Positions 44,380-53,700 of a stretch of 64,000 nt of DNA are shown here, piece by piece. Position numbers and translations under genes: made by a program. Every line of letters starts with the position of its first letter. The stretch's first letter is position 1. Origin of the DNA: Saprospiraceae bacterium UBA6168 (lineage in GTDB: Bacteria; Bacteroidota; Bacteroidia; Chitinophagales; Saprospiraceae); assembly GCA_002435785.1 (NCBI GenBank), contig DIUC01000032.1, positions 34,037 to 98,036 on the forward strand, written 5' to 3'. The notes under the pieces are model-generated. The model worked only from the letters and a program-made list of their open reading frames with translations. It did no database searches and was not told the DNA's origin.

Positions 44380-46773
44380 TCAACGAAGCAAGATGACCGT
44401 ACCGTGCCTGACTTGGTGCTTTACCTCACTGTTGTCCTCATAATCGAATTCAATTCGGTAGGAAAAGACGCCTTGTATCGCTTCTCGGCCACCAAGTTCA
44501 CCATTCCACCCGATGTTTGGGCTGCTGCTTTGAAAAACCAAACTGCCCCAGCGGTCAAAAACATACTGCTGGTAATTTTGGATTTTGCAACCAACAAAAC
44601 TCCTAAATTCATCATTGATACCATCACCATTTGGTGAAAAAACATTGGGGACATACAGGCAAAGTTCGCAAGCCCGAAGTTCTACCTCATCCTTAAAAAC
44701 ACAATTCCCAACCTGAACCTCAACGTGATAGGTTCCCGCTCGAACGGCCTTGAAATTGTGTTCCGTGGAGCCGTCTTGCCATTGGTAAGTTGCCCCATCA
44801 AATTGGGCATTGAACCAAACGCCTTCATTTTCACAAATATACCCATTGGCAGGAAGTGGGTCGAGTGGGCCTGGCTGGTATTCCACGAGCAACGTGTCGG
44901 TACGGCTACAGCCTCCTTGGGTGACATTTGCCCAAACCAGCCCTGGTGAAACGATGGTAAATGATGAACCCGTAGAACCGTCCTGCCACAAGATATTTGC
45001 ATTTGTGAGGGGAACGCTGACCGTGGTCGTTTCTCCCTCGCAAAGTTTTAGCGCAGAACCAAGGTCAAATGGCAAAGTGGTAAAACCAACCTCAATCGTA
45101 TCCTTGTATTCGCAGCCATCCTTGCTTACCTCGACCCAATAGGTGCCCGGTAGCACGATGGAAAGGGTAGGGTCGGTGCTGCCGTTTTTCCAAAAAATGT
45201 TGGCGCCTGCAATACCTGGGTCTAAAATCAACTCCTCCCCAGCGCAAAGAATGGTGTCGTTTCCAAGGTTGACGGGAGTTTCGGACACGTATTCCACCAA
45301 GATGGTATCTCGACTTTTGCAGCCCTGCTTGTCAATTTCCAACCAATACTCCCCAGGGCTGCTGACCAAAAATACAGGCAGGGAAGACCCGTCCGGCCAT
45401 AGGTAGCTAACATTGGATTGTTCGATGTCAAGAATCAACCCTTGGCCAGCACAAAGTATGGTGTCGTTGCCAAGCTCGATACTAATGGAGTCCGGCGAAA
45501 GCCGCACCACCCAAAGGTCCTGTTCGCCATTGTTGCCAGGGAGGTCATTGCTTGAAGAAGTGGAATAACCAGCACAGGCGTAGCCACCATCGTCCAGCTC
45601 CATTACCGCAAAAAAGCGGTCGTCGAGCGTTCCGCCAAGGTTTTTCTCCCAAATCACCGAGCCATTGGAGTCGAGGTTGACCAACCACGCATCCCTGCTG
45701 CCGTAGTTGCTCACAACATTTTGGTCGGAGGAAGCGGAAAGCCCAGTGACCAATGCCCCTCCATCCGCTTTTGAAGCAATCGCAAATGCCCGGTCCTCTT
45801 GGGACCCTCCAAGATTTTTGCTCCAAACCAAGTTTCCAGTTGGGGAAACTTTGATGACCCAGTAGTCGTAGCCGCCAAAATTGCCGGGGACGTTGCCAGT
45901 GGCAGAGTTCGAGGTGCCGACAATCAACGCCCCATCCGCTACAAGTGCTATTCCGTAGGCTCGCTCCTCGCCAACGCCGCCAAAAGACTTGGACCACAAC
46001 ACATTGCCTGCGCTGTCCAATTTGACCACCAAGTAATCATAAAAGCCTTGGTTGCCCACGACATCACCGTCGTTGGAAAAGGAAGACCCAGCCACCAAAT
46101 AGCCGCCATCAACGGTTTGTATTACATTGAATGCAAAATCGGAGAGACTGCCGCCCAGGTTTTTTTGCCAAAGAATAGTGCCATTGCTGTTGATTTTGAA
46201 TACCCAAAAATCAAATTCCCCCTTGTTATTGGTCAAATCGCCATTGCTCGACTGGCTGTAACCTGCTACCACAAACCCGCCATCCGTGGTGGGTCGAATC
46301 CGTTCAGCTCGGTCGTTCTGTGTGCCACCGTAGCATTTCTTCCAGACAATGTTGCCGATGGCATCCAGGCGCAGCAGCCAAGCATCCTCCTGGCCATGGT
46401 TCCCACTGACATCACCATCGAAAGAGACGGTTCCCCCAGCTACCATGTATCCTCCATCATCCGTTTGAAGAACGGCGGTGGCAAAATCATCGCTTGCCCC
46501 ACCATAGTTCCGCTGCCATTCCAGCTCGCCAAGTGAATCAATTTTAACCACCCAATAATCGGCTGCGCCCTTGTTCCCAGTGAGGTCTTGGTCTGCGGAG
46601 CGTGCATACCCAGCGAGGATAAACCCTCCATCGGCAGTTCGCTGCATGTCGTTGGCCCCGTCCGATTTACTGCCGCCGTAGTGCTTTGACCAGTCAACGA
46701 AAACACATTCTTTTTGCTGCGCAAAAAGTTGGGCAGCGAGAAGCGTGAAAATAATGGCGAGCAGTCGGAGCAT
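44380..46773 (-). CDS. Secreted seven-bladed beta-propeller protein with Ig-like repeats and CHU_C domain
   Basis: The signal peptide (ending AAQLFAQ) is followed by seven consecutive repeats of ~58 residues. Each opens [YLF]GGxxxDxAxxxxxxxDGG, contains a GDLxGNxGxxDxWVVKL-type strand, and closes with GxxxWxKN, as expected for a complete seven-bladed propeller (about residues 30-440). Four Ig-like domains follow, most opening LGNDTILCAG. The last ~95 residues (YVPNVFSPNGDGINDEF...GVFSYRIEF) are a CHU_C type B T9SS domain. It should be exposed on the surface or secreted, and no catalytic site is recognisable. It lies 88 bp downstream of folC on the same strand but is probably transcribed on its own. 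Confidence 0.88.
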   Translation of the reverse strand: MLRLLAIIFTLLAAQLFAQQKECVFVDWSKHYGGSKSDGANDMQRTADGGFILAGYARSADQDLTGNKGAADYWVVKIDSLGELEWQRNYGGASDDFATAVLQTDDGGYMVAGGTVSFDGDVSGNHGQEDAWLLRLDAIGNIVWKKCYGGTQNDRAERIRPTTDGGFVVAGYSQSSNGDLTNNKGEFDFWVFKINSNGTILWQKNLGGSLSDFAFNVIQTVDGGYLVAGSSFSNDGDVVGNQGFYDYLVVKLDSAGNVLWSKSFGGVGEERAYGIALVADGALIVGTSNSATGNVPGNFGGYDYWVIKVSPTGNLVWSKNLGGSQEDRAFAIASKADGGALVTGLSASSDQNVVSNYGSRDAWLVNLDSNGSVIWEKNLGGTLDDRFFAVMELDDGGYACAGYSTSSSNDLPGNNGEQDLWVVRLSPDSISIELGNDTILCAGQGLILDIEQSNVSYLWPDGSSLPVFLVSSPGEYWLEIDKQGCKSRDTILVEYVSETPVNLGNDTILCAGEELILDPGIAGANIFWKNGSTDPTLSIVLPGTYWVEVSKDGCEYKDTIEVGFTTLPFDLGSALKLCEGETTTVSVPLTNANILWQDGSTGSSFTIVSPGLVWANVTQGGCSRTDTLLVEYQPGPLDPLPANGYICENEGVWFNAQFDGATYQWQDGSTEHNFKAVRAGTYHVEVQVGNCVFKDEVELRACELCLYVPNVFSPNGDGINDEFRSFVGCKIQNYQQYVFDRWGSLVFQSSSPNIGWNGELGGREAIQGVFSYRIEFDYEDNSEVKHQVRHGTVILLR

Positions 46774-46861
46774 ACAGGACTATTTTGTGTTAAAATTCCT
46801 GCGAAATTAGCCAGATTTGGCTGTATCGGTAAGCTTGTTTGTGGGTCTGTCGTTTGGCTGC

Positions 46862-48118
46862 TCAAATGACCTCAGCCACTACAAAGATGCTGCCACCGAC
46901 GAAAACCAAGTCATCGGGAGCGGCTGCCCGCTTGGCAGCAGCCAATGCTATGCGAACGGACTTGTAGGCTTTGCCTTGTAATCCCATCCCTTCACCCTGT
47001 TGCGCCAGCGAAACCGCATCCAAGCCACGGGGGATATTTGCCTTGGCAAAGTAATACCGAGCATTTTTGGGAAGAAGAGAAAGGACCTTTGTGGGGGGCT
47101 TGTCGTTAACCGTCCCAAACACAAAATGGAGCTTTTTGTGTGGGATTATTTCAATCGCCTTCATGGCCAACCGGATGCCGTCTTCGTTGTGGGCGCTGTC
47201 GCAAAGCACCCGTGGTGATTTGCTGATGTACTCCCACCTGCCCATGAAATTGGACAATCTTTTCAGGTTGGAAAGGCCGACTCGGATGGCCTCCACCAAG
47301 AATTTTTCTTGCTTGAATTTGGGGAACATTGGGGCAATCACCTCCATCGTTTGCAGCACCGTGACGAGGTTTTTGTGTTGGTAATCGCCGAGTTGGTTCA
47401 GGGAAAGGTCTTGATACCGCAATTTTCCATCCTGGAAAACATCATAAGCTACGTGCGTTTCAGTGGCTCGTTTTGGCGAAGCCACCAAATGTTGGTCTGC
47501 AAAAATGATTGGGCTTCCTGATGCCTTCGCTTTATCCAGAAAGATGTTGGCGGTTTCGGGGTGTGTTTCGCCAATGACCACAGGTATGCCGGGCTTGATG
47601 ATGCCTGCCTTTTCGCCGGCGATGAGTGGAAGGGTGTCACCAAGCATGTTTTGGTGGTCATATCCGATGTTGGTGATGACGCTGACGATTGGGGTGATGA
47701 CGTTGGTGGAATCAAGCCTCCCGCCCAGCCCTGTCTCGATGACGGCGATGTCCACTTTTTCCTTGGCAAAATAATCAAATGCCAAGCCCACCGTCCACTC
47801 AAAGAAGGAGGGTTTTAGCTGCTCCGCAAATGCCCGGTTGGCTTCCACAAATTGGATTACAGCCCGCTTTGGAATTAGCGCCCCATTGATTTTTATGCGT
47901 TCCCGAAAATCCCGGTAATGGGGCGAGGTGTACAGCCCCGTCTTGAACCCAGCGGCACTGAAGATGGCGGAAAGGAAATGTGCGGTGGAGCCTTTGCCGT
48001 TGGTGCCGGCAATATGGATGGAGGGAAACGTCAGTTGTGGCTGACCAAGGTGCTCACAGAGTGCCAAAGTATTGCCAAGGTCTTTTTTGAACGCCGCTGG
48101 CCCAATGCGTTGGAACAT
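46862..48118 (-). CDS. folC: Bifunctional folylpolyglutamate synthase / dihydrofolate synthase
   Basis: Adds glutamate to dihydropteroate and folates. The Mur-ligase-type ATP site is visible as HIAGTNGKGSTAHFLS, followed by GLYTSPHYRDFRERIKING, an ETGLGGRLDSTN motif and the C-terminal DSAHNEDGI. The listed ATG at 48118 falls inside the conserved N-terminus. In-frame codons upstream (48119-48166) read KSYPETLEYLFAQLP, a normal FolC start, but contain no ATG, GTG or TTG before the stop at 48209-48211. The real start may be an ATC or another non-standard codon near 48166, or the annotated protein is N-terminally short. The upstream small secreted-protein gene ends at 48205, so coupling is possible. 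Confidence 0.92.
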   Translation of the reverse strand: MFQRIGPAAFKKDLGNTLALCEHLGQPQLTFPSIHIAGTNGKGSTAHFLSAIFSAAGFKTGLYTSPHYRDFRERIKINGALIPKRAVIQFVEANRAFAEQLKPSFFEWTVGLAFDYFAKEKVDIAVIETGLGGRLDSTNVITPIVSVITNIGYDHQNMLGDTLPLIAGEKAGIIKPGIPVVIGETHPETANIFLDKAKASGSPIIFADQHLVASPKRATETHVAYDVFQDGKLRYQDLSLNQLGDYQHKNLVTVLQTMEVIAPMFPKFKQEKFLVEAIRVGLSNLKRLSNFMGRWEYISKSPRVLCDSAHNEDGIRLAMKAIEIIPHKKLHFVFGTVNDKPPTKVLSLLPKNARYYFAKANIPRGLDAVSLAQQGEGMGLQGKAYKSVRIALAAAKRAAAPDDLVFVGGSIFVVAEVI

Positions 48119-48204
48119 TGGAAGCTGCGCAAAAAGGTATTCGAGTGTTTCCGGGTAGGATTTGATGGCGCTTGATGGTTGGCGAAGTGGAAGTTGGAGG
48201 TTTT

Positions 48205-48666
48205 TTAGTCAATGGACCGCAATGCTTCGATTTGTGCTGCAAGGTCGGCTTCCATCAGTTTGATGAAATCTTGGAAAAGTTCTTTGGATTCTTCCGCCTT
48301 CTTGCCCACCGCTGTGTCGGCTTGATTTATTGGAGTTTCTTTCGACGCATTTAAACAAGCTTTTAGTGCGGTCAACCTGGCCTCATTGGTTTCGTTCCCA
48401 GCTTTTTCTTCCAATTGGTTTATTTCCTTGGCCATTAGATTGAGCAAACCACTACGAAGGTCGCTCATGGATTGCAGGTCGGTTTCCTCCCAAGCTGTTT
48501 CAAAACGGTAAACTAATGTCTTGAACAATTCAAGCTCGCCAACCTGTATTTCCAGCAGTTGGTGGGCCGTAGGAGTGCGGGACAAAGGTTCACTGGTTTG
48601 TTGCCCAAATGACAAAAAGGGCAATGTTGATAAAAAAACAAGGAAGGCGATGGTATTCTTCTTCAT
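48205..48666 (-). CDS. Small secreted helical protein, unknown
   Basis: The start MKKNTIAFLVFLSTLPFLSFGQ (ATG 48666) gives a signal peptide. The mature ~130 residues are charged and helical (EINQLEEKAGNETNEARLTALKACLN, ESKELFQDFIKLMEADLAAQIEALRSID) with one cysteine. No family is recognised. Eight further codons upstream (to 48690) are open but fall in the tandem repeat, so I exclude them. The duplicated promoter repeat lies directly upstream, with a TAATTTTG box 45 and 108 bp from the start. The stop codon is next to the folC N-terminus, suggesting co-transcription. Confidence 0.65.
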   Translation of the reverse strand: MKKNTIAFLVFLSTLPFLSFGQQTSEPLSRTPTAHQLLEIQVGELELFKTLVYRFETAWEETDLQSMSDLRSGLLNLMAKEINQLEEKAGNETNEARLTALKACLNASKETPINQADTAVGKKAEESKELFQDFIKLMEADLAAQIEALRSID

Positions 48667-48669
48667 AAA

Positions 48670-48795
48670 AATCGTTTTTTGCGCTTGCAACCCGGTTTTG
48701 TGGGTTCGGACAAAATTAGTTCGAGTTCATGTAATCGTTTTTTGCGCTTGCAACCCGGTTTTGTGGGTTCGGACAAAATTAGTTCGAGTTCATGT
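48670..48795. repeat. 63-bp perfect tandem duplication in a divergent promoter region
   Basis: Two identical 63-bp copies (48670-48732 and 48733-48795) fill the gap between divergent genes. Each carries CAAAATTA (48711-48718, 48774-48781), which on the minus strand is the -7 box TAATTTTG, and a small hairpin AACCC-N8-GGGTT. Confidence 0.93.
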
Positions 48796-48812
48796 AACCG
48801 CCAACTGTTCAA

Positions 48813-49916
48813 ATGTTTACTGAAAAACATTTCCCGAATTCAGTCACAGGCAAAGAACTTGATGTATACCTCGAAAACGCATGGTACCGTATGGGCCTAA
48901 GCATTTTCACCTGTCACTTCCTTTTTTTTGAAAATAGCCTTTACTCTCCAATTTGGTTGCGCCTCCCCTTGGATGGGTTGGTTCTCAGGAAAAGCCTGCA
49001 AAAAAACTTGCGCCAAAACCGTCAGCGATTTAGAACCATCGTAAGGCAAGGTGTTATTGACGAGGAGAAGGAAGGGCTATATCAGCTTTACAAATCCAAT
49101 TTCAGGGGGCGGCTGTCCGCCACGATTCAGGACAGCATTTTGGATGGTCAGCCAACCAATATTTTTGATACGTTCGAGGTATGCGTTTACGATGGCGAGC
49201 GGCTGGTTGGGTTCAGTTTTTTTGACCTTGGCAATACCAGTTTGGCCAGTATCAAGGGAGTGTATGACCCCGATTATGCACGATTCAGCTTGGGAATTTA
49301 CACGATGGCGGAGGAGATTCAATTTGGGATAGACCTTGGGTTTCAGTTTTATTACCCCGGCTATATAGTACCTGGATACCTCCGTTTCGATTATAAATTA
49401 CGGATGGGAAGGTCGGAAGATGTCCAGTTTTTCGACCTAAAGACCCGGGGTTGGCAGGCCATGAGCCATTTTTCCAGCCAAAACATCCCTGTCGGGGTGC
49501 TTTCAGGAAAGTTGAACCGGATTGGGCAAGCATTGGCAGATGCAGAAATAGCGGTACAAATGCTCTATTACCCCGCCTATGAAGCGAACACTTTTCCATA
49601 CGAGCAAGAGCGTTTTTTGGAGTCGCCCCTTTTTCTGACCTTGTTCAACAACGTTTTCCCAAGACCCCGGTTTATCATCTACTACGACCTTTGGAGTGAG
49701 CAATACCTGTTCACGCACTGCATGCCCGTTGAAGACCTTGGTCTTTATTTTGAATACACCATGCAGTTTGACACCAAGGAAGCACGCCATTTCTTGGACT
49801 TCATTTTGAAAAAAACGCAAATCATTGAAACCCAAGATATGCAAGCAATCGTACAATTGGCCGTTGAAATCAATGGACTTATCAAGCCTCCAGGATTGTG
49901 GGGCATCCTAAAATGA
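48813..49916 (+). CDS. Arginyl/leucyl-tRNA--protein transferase (Ate1/Bpt-like, GNAT fold)
   Basis: 367 residues. The central part matches the ATE C-terminal acyltransferase domain: LRKSLQKNLRQNRQRFRTIV, CVYDGERLVGFSFFDLGNTSLASIKGVYDPDYARFSLG and FYYPGYIVPGYLRFDYKLRMG are close to the family's RR.R...F, YF.P....S.S and YYPGY.I.......YK motifs. Such enzymes add an amino acid from tRNA to protein N-termini and mark them for degradation by ClpS/ClpAP. The N-terminal zinc/FeS cysteine motif of eukaryotic ATE1 is not evident. The C-terminal ~110 residues are extra and unrecognised. Substrate specificity cannot be read. No ClpS gene is nearby. Confidence 0.78.
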   Translation: MFTEKHFPNSVTGKELDVYLENAWYRMGLSIFTCHFLFFENSLYSPIWLRLPLDGLVLRKSLQKNLRQNRQRFRTIVRQGVIDEEKEGLYQLYKSNFRGRLSATIQDSILDGQPTNIFDTFEVCVYDGERLVGFSFFDLGNTSLASIKGVYDPDYARFSLGIYTMAEEIQFGIDLGFQFYYPGYIVPGYLRFDYKLRMGRSEDVQFFDLKTRGWQAMSHFSSQNIPVGVLSGKLNRIGQALADAEIAVQMLYYPAYEANTFPYEQERFLESPLFLTLFNNVFPRPRFIIYYDLWSEQYLFTHCMPVEDLGLYFEYTMQFDTKEARHFLDFILKKTQIIETQDMQAIVQLAVEINGLIKPPGLWGILK

Positions 49917-49924
49917 AAAAAAAC

Positions 49925-49955
49925 AAAAGCCCGAGGGCTACGCCCCCGGGTTCTT
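49925..49955 (-). terminator. Terminator of rpsP
   Basis: A GC-rich stem (AACCCGGGGG / CCCTCGGGCTT, imperfect) is followed on the minus strand by TTTTGTTTTTTTT. It lies between the convergent Ate1-like gene and rpsP and may serve both. Confidence 0.8.
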
Positions 49956-49976
49956 TAAATCAGAATTCTAGGATAT

Positions 49977-50465
49977 TTATTCTTCTTCCTGTGCGGCAGC
50001 AACCGGTGCCGGTGCGACCTCCACTTTGGGAACTTCTTTTTTAGGCGCTACCTTGATGTCAAGGCCTGCAACTTTTGCCCGGAAAGCAGCTTTCTCTGCG
50101 GCAATCTTTTCGCCACGACCAGCCGTTTTCGCATCCTTGGCTGCCACGTATTCGGTGTATTTCTGCAAGGCCACCTCTTCTGTGAAGACACCTTTTTCAA
50201 CGCCACGCATTACGTGCTTGCGGTAGAAGATGCCTTTGAAGCGCAACATGGCACGAACGGTTTCCGTGGGTTGTGCACCCTTTTGAAGCCAGTCATAAGC
50301 CTTGTCACCATCCAGTTCGATGGTTGCTGGTTGGGTCAGTGGGTTGTAAGTGCCAATCTTTTCGATGAAGCGGCCATCACGTGGTGACCTCGCATCGGCG
50401 ATGACGATGTGGTAGAAAGGTTTTTTCTTTTTGCCCTTTCTTTGCAATCTGATTTTAACTGCCAT
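49977..50465 (-). CDS. rpsP: 30S ribosomal protein S16
   Basis: MAVKIRLQRKGKKKKPFYHIVIADARSPRDGRFIEKIGTYNP is the standard S16 start, and the ~85-residue core is followed by a long Ala/Lys/Glu-rich tail ending EEE, usual for Bacteroidota S16. Total 162 residues. rimM and trmD, common neighbours in other phyla, are not adjacent. A TACTTTTG box (complement of 50608-50615) lies about 145 bp upstream. Confidence 0.98.
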   Translation of the reverse strand: MAVKIRLQRKGKKKKPFYHIVIADARSPRDGRFIEKIGTYNPLTQPATIELDGDKAYDWLQKGAQPTETVRAMLRFKGIFYRKHVMRGVEKGVFTEEVALQKYTEYVAAKDAKTAGRGEKIAAEKAAFRAKVAGLDIKVAPKKEVPKVEVAPAPVAAAQEEE

Positions 50466-50607
50466 TTTTTTAAATGTTTGATAATGAGGTTTTTACAAGC
50501 GGCCAATTAGAAGATAATTGTTATAATCTCCTTTTGGCTCCTTCCAATCGCCTCGATTTCACCATCCCCACTTACCCTGAATAGCAGGCGGTGGGGTTTA
50601 GCGGGCG

Positions 50608-50615
50608 CAAAAGTA
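50608..50615 (-). promoter_or_regulatory. -7 box (TACTTTTG) for rpsP
   Basis: CAAAAGTA on the plus strand gives TACTTTTG on the minus strand, matching TAnnTTTG. It implies an S16 leader of about 135 nt. Confidence 0.45.
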
Positions 50616-50743
50616 GATTATTTTTGTTTTAAATTTCGCTTCCTGTTGGAAATAATTCCACATATACTTGTTGGATAGTCCTTTTTAGGCGAAAATTGCA
50701 TTTGCTTTATGAGAATACCTCCAAAACTCAAACCATTTTGCCA

Positions 50744-53700
50744 ATGCACACTTTACCCTGGACCATCTTAATGTCCTTCTTTACCATTTCTGTATTTTCT
50801 CAAACACAAATTTCGGGCATAATCAACCAATACACCAAGGTCACTGCTGTTGACCCTTGTGAGGCCAAGCTCGTTGTTGCCGATGGTTCGCTTTTTATGG
50901 CAGATGCCGATGTTTTGCTGATTCAGATGAAAGGGGCTACCATCAATAGCTCCAATTCAGGCAGTTTTGGGAATATTGACGATTTGGGCGGCGCAGGTCT
51001 GTACGAAATGAACAAGGTGCTGTCCGTGACAGGCAACACCGTCTTTCTGAAAAATGAGCTGCTTCATCCTTATAGCCCAGCAAATTCCCTGCAATTGGTA
51101 ACGATACCCATATATACTAATGTGGACATCGTGGCTGACGTGAAGGCCAAGCCATGGGACGGGCAATCGGGTGGGGTGCTGGTGTTGAATGCTAACGTGG
51201 TCAACTTGCAAGCTGCTATTGACGTGAGCGGTGTGGGCTTTCGAGGAGCACCCAAGGCAATTGTTTCAAGCGACTGCAATTTTTTGACCAATGCCGATGG
51301 GTTTCATTACAACCCTTCCAATTGGAGGGGTTCGCCCAAGGGGGAGGGTATTGCAGAATTTATCCAAGACAAAGAGCACGGACGAGGGGCGCAAGCCAAC
51401 GGCGGCGGCGGCGGCAACGACCACAACAGTGGTGGTGGCGGTGGCGCAAATATGACAGCAGGCGGCAATGGCGGAAAGCAATCTGTTTCTGGTTTTGGCT
51501 GCGATGGTGATTACCCTGGCAGGGGCGGTAAGCCCAACCCAACCCAGCCCGGCCGTATTTACATGGGCGGCGGCGGCGGGGCAGGTCATTTCGATGATAC
51601 TGGCGCAGGCAGCTCAGGTGCCAATGGTGGTGGCATCGTCATCGTAATTGCCGAAACAATAATTGGGAATGGCTTCTCCATCCTTGCCAACGGTGCTAAA
51701 CCGCCCACCGCAAACGGCGACGGCGCTGGTGGTGGTGGTGCAGGTGGCACTATTTTGCTCAAAGCAAATATGGTCACAGGTGCGCTAAATATTGTGGCTA
51801 TTGGCGGAGGTGGCGGCGATGCAAACAACACCCCAACCCGTTGCAACGGCACTGGCGGCGGAGGTAGTGGCGGTAGGTTGCTCACCAATATCACCAATCT
51901 TGGGCAGGTCAACCTCGCTGGTGGCCAGCCTGGGTTAAACACTGTTCCCTCCGGTCAATGCAACGGCCCATCGAATGAGGCTGAGGTGGGTGAAATGGGC
52001 GTTCAAGCTAATCTTGTCAACCTCCTGGTAGCGCAAAACGAGATGGTTCCTGTTGAAATAGTCCAGCAGCCAACCGATGTACTGGCTTGCGTTGGCGTCC
52101 CAGTGGATGTGGCGTTTCAGGTGCAGGGCAACTACCTTTCCTATCAATGGCAGGTGAATACGGGTAATGGTTGGCAAAATGTCCCGACCAATACCATTTA
52201 TGTCGGGTCTTTATCACCAGAACTTTCGATTTTGAATGTTGTGCCTGCGATGAATGGGTTTCAGTACCGTTGCCTTGTTTCAAGCCCGTGTGCCAATGAC
52301 TTTTATTCCAACGCAGTCAGCTTGGTCTTGACCAGCTTGCCAGTTGCCACCTTCACCATTACTTCATTGGGAAATGGCAGCTATCTTTTTCAAAATACCT
52401 CCCTACATGCCACTGATTTTAGTTGGGATTTTGGGGACGGCAACACAAGCACAGCGGCTAACCCTACGCACAGCTATGCTGATTTTGGAAATTACACGGT
52501 CACACTGACGGCCACCGGGCCCTGCGGACAGAATACCCTGACCATTGAGTTGACCGTCGCACATGCCCCAACCGCCAACTTTTCCTTTTTGAACACAGGC
52601 TTTTGCGCTCCGCAAATGGTGCAGTTCACCAACCTTTCCACCATCAATGCCACAGGTTTTGAGTGGCAATTACCTGGGGGCACCCCCAGCGTTTCCTTTG
52701 AAGCCAACCCACTGGTGAGCTACAATCAACCTGGCATTTTCGATGTAGTGCTAATCGCCAACAATTCGGCGGGGAGCGACACATTCAGTTTGACACAAGC
52801 CATTGAAATCGGTGGGCCGCCAGTGCCAGTTTTCAACCTTACAGTATCGGGCTTGACGGTCAGCTTTCTCAACCAAAGCCTCAATGCCAACAGCGGGTTT
52901 CTTTGGGATTTCGGGGATGGCACCACTTCCAATGAAGCAAACCCGGTGCATACATATAATGCGCAGGGCCTCTTTCAGGTTACGCTGACTGCGTTCAACC
53001 AATGTGGCCAAGTATCTACCACTACTGCTGTGCCAACTGGGTCGCTGCCTTTTGCCCAATTTTCGGCAGATTTTGGCTTGGGCTGCACCCCGATGACTGT
53101 CCATTTCCAGAATAATTCATCTGGTAGCAGTCTCAATGGCTTTTCTTGGGAGTTTCCGGGAGGTGTCCCAGCATTTTCCAATTTAGAAAACCCGACCGTG
53201 ACCTACAACCAACCGGGCAGCTTCTCAGTGAAGCTGACCGTGACCAGCCCGCTAGGGAGCAATACAAACCAAAAGTTGGATTTCATTACCGTCAACTCCA
53301 ACCCAGCGGCGGTTTTCAGTTTTATTGTGGATGAGCAAACCGTCTATTTCACCAACGAAAGCATTGGTGCATCCTTTTATTTGTGGGACTTCGGCGATGG
53401 AACAACCAGCCAGGCTGTAAATCCGGTGCATGATTATGGCAATAGCGGCGTTTTTGATGTGGTACTGACCGCCGGGAATCTGAATTGTGGCAGCGCCCTT
53501 TCTCAGGCTGTCTATCTTGAGCCTTCGGCAACCTTTGAGGCTGGCCAGCCTACGCAGATGGTAATTTACCCCAATCCGGCCTCGACGTTTTTTACGGTTT
53601 ATTTACCCCAAAAAACCCACGCAGCCACCAAGCTACGGGTGCTGGACGCTATGGGAAGGGTATGTCAAGTCATTGATTATCAAGGCGATAGCGTGGAGGT

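Noticed and set aside
48521..48823. Plus-strand frame of 100 codons containing a duplicated 21-residue unit
   Set aside because: The repeat is simply the 63-bp DNA duplication read in a frame that happens to be open; the rest is antisense to the small secreted protein gene.
51400..51900. Low-complexity GC-rich stretch that could suggest foreign DNA or a repeat array
   Set aside because: It encodes the Gly-rich region of the PKD protein (GGC/GGT codons) in frame; no repeat boundaries or mobile features are present.
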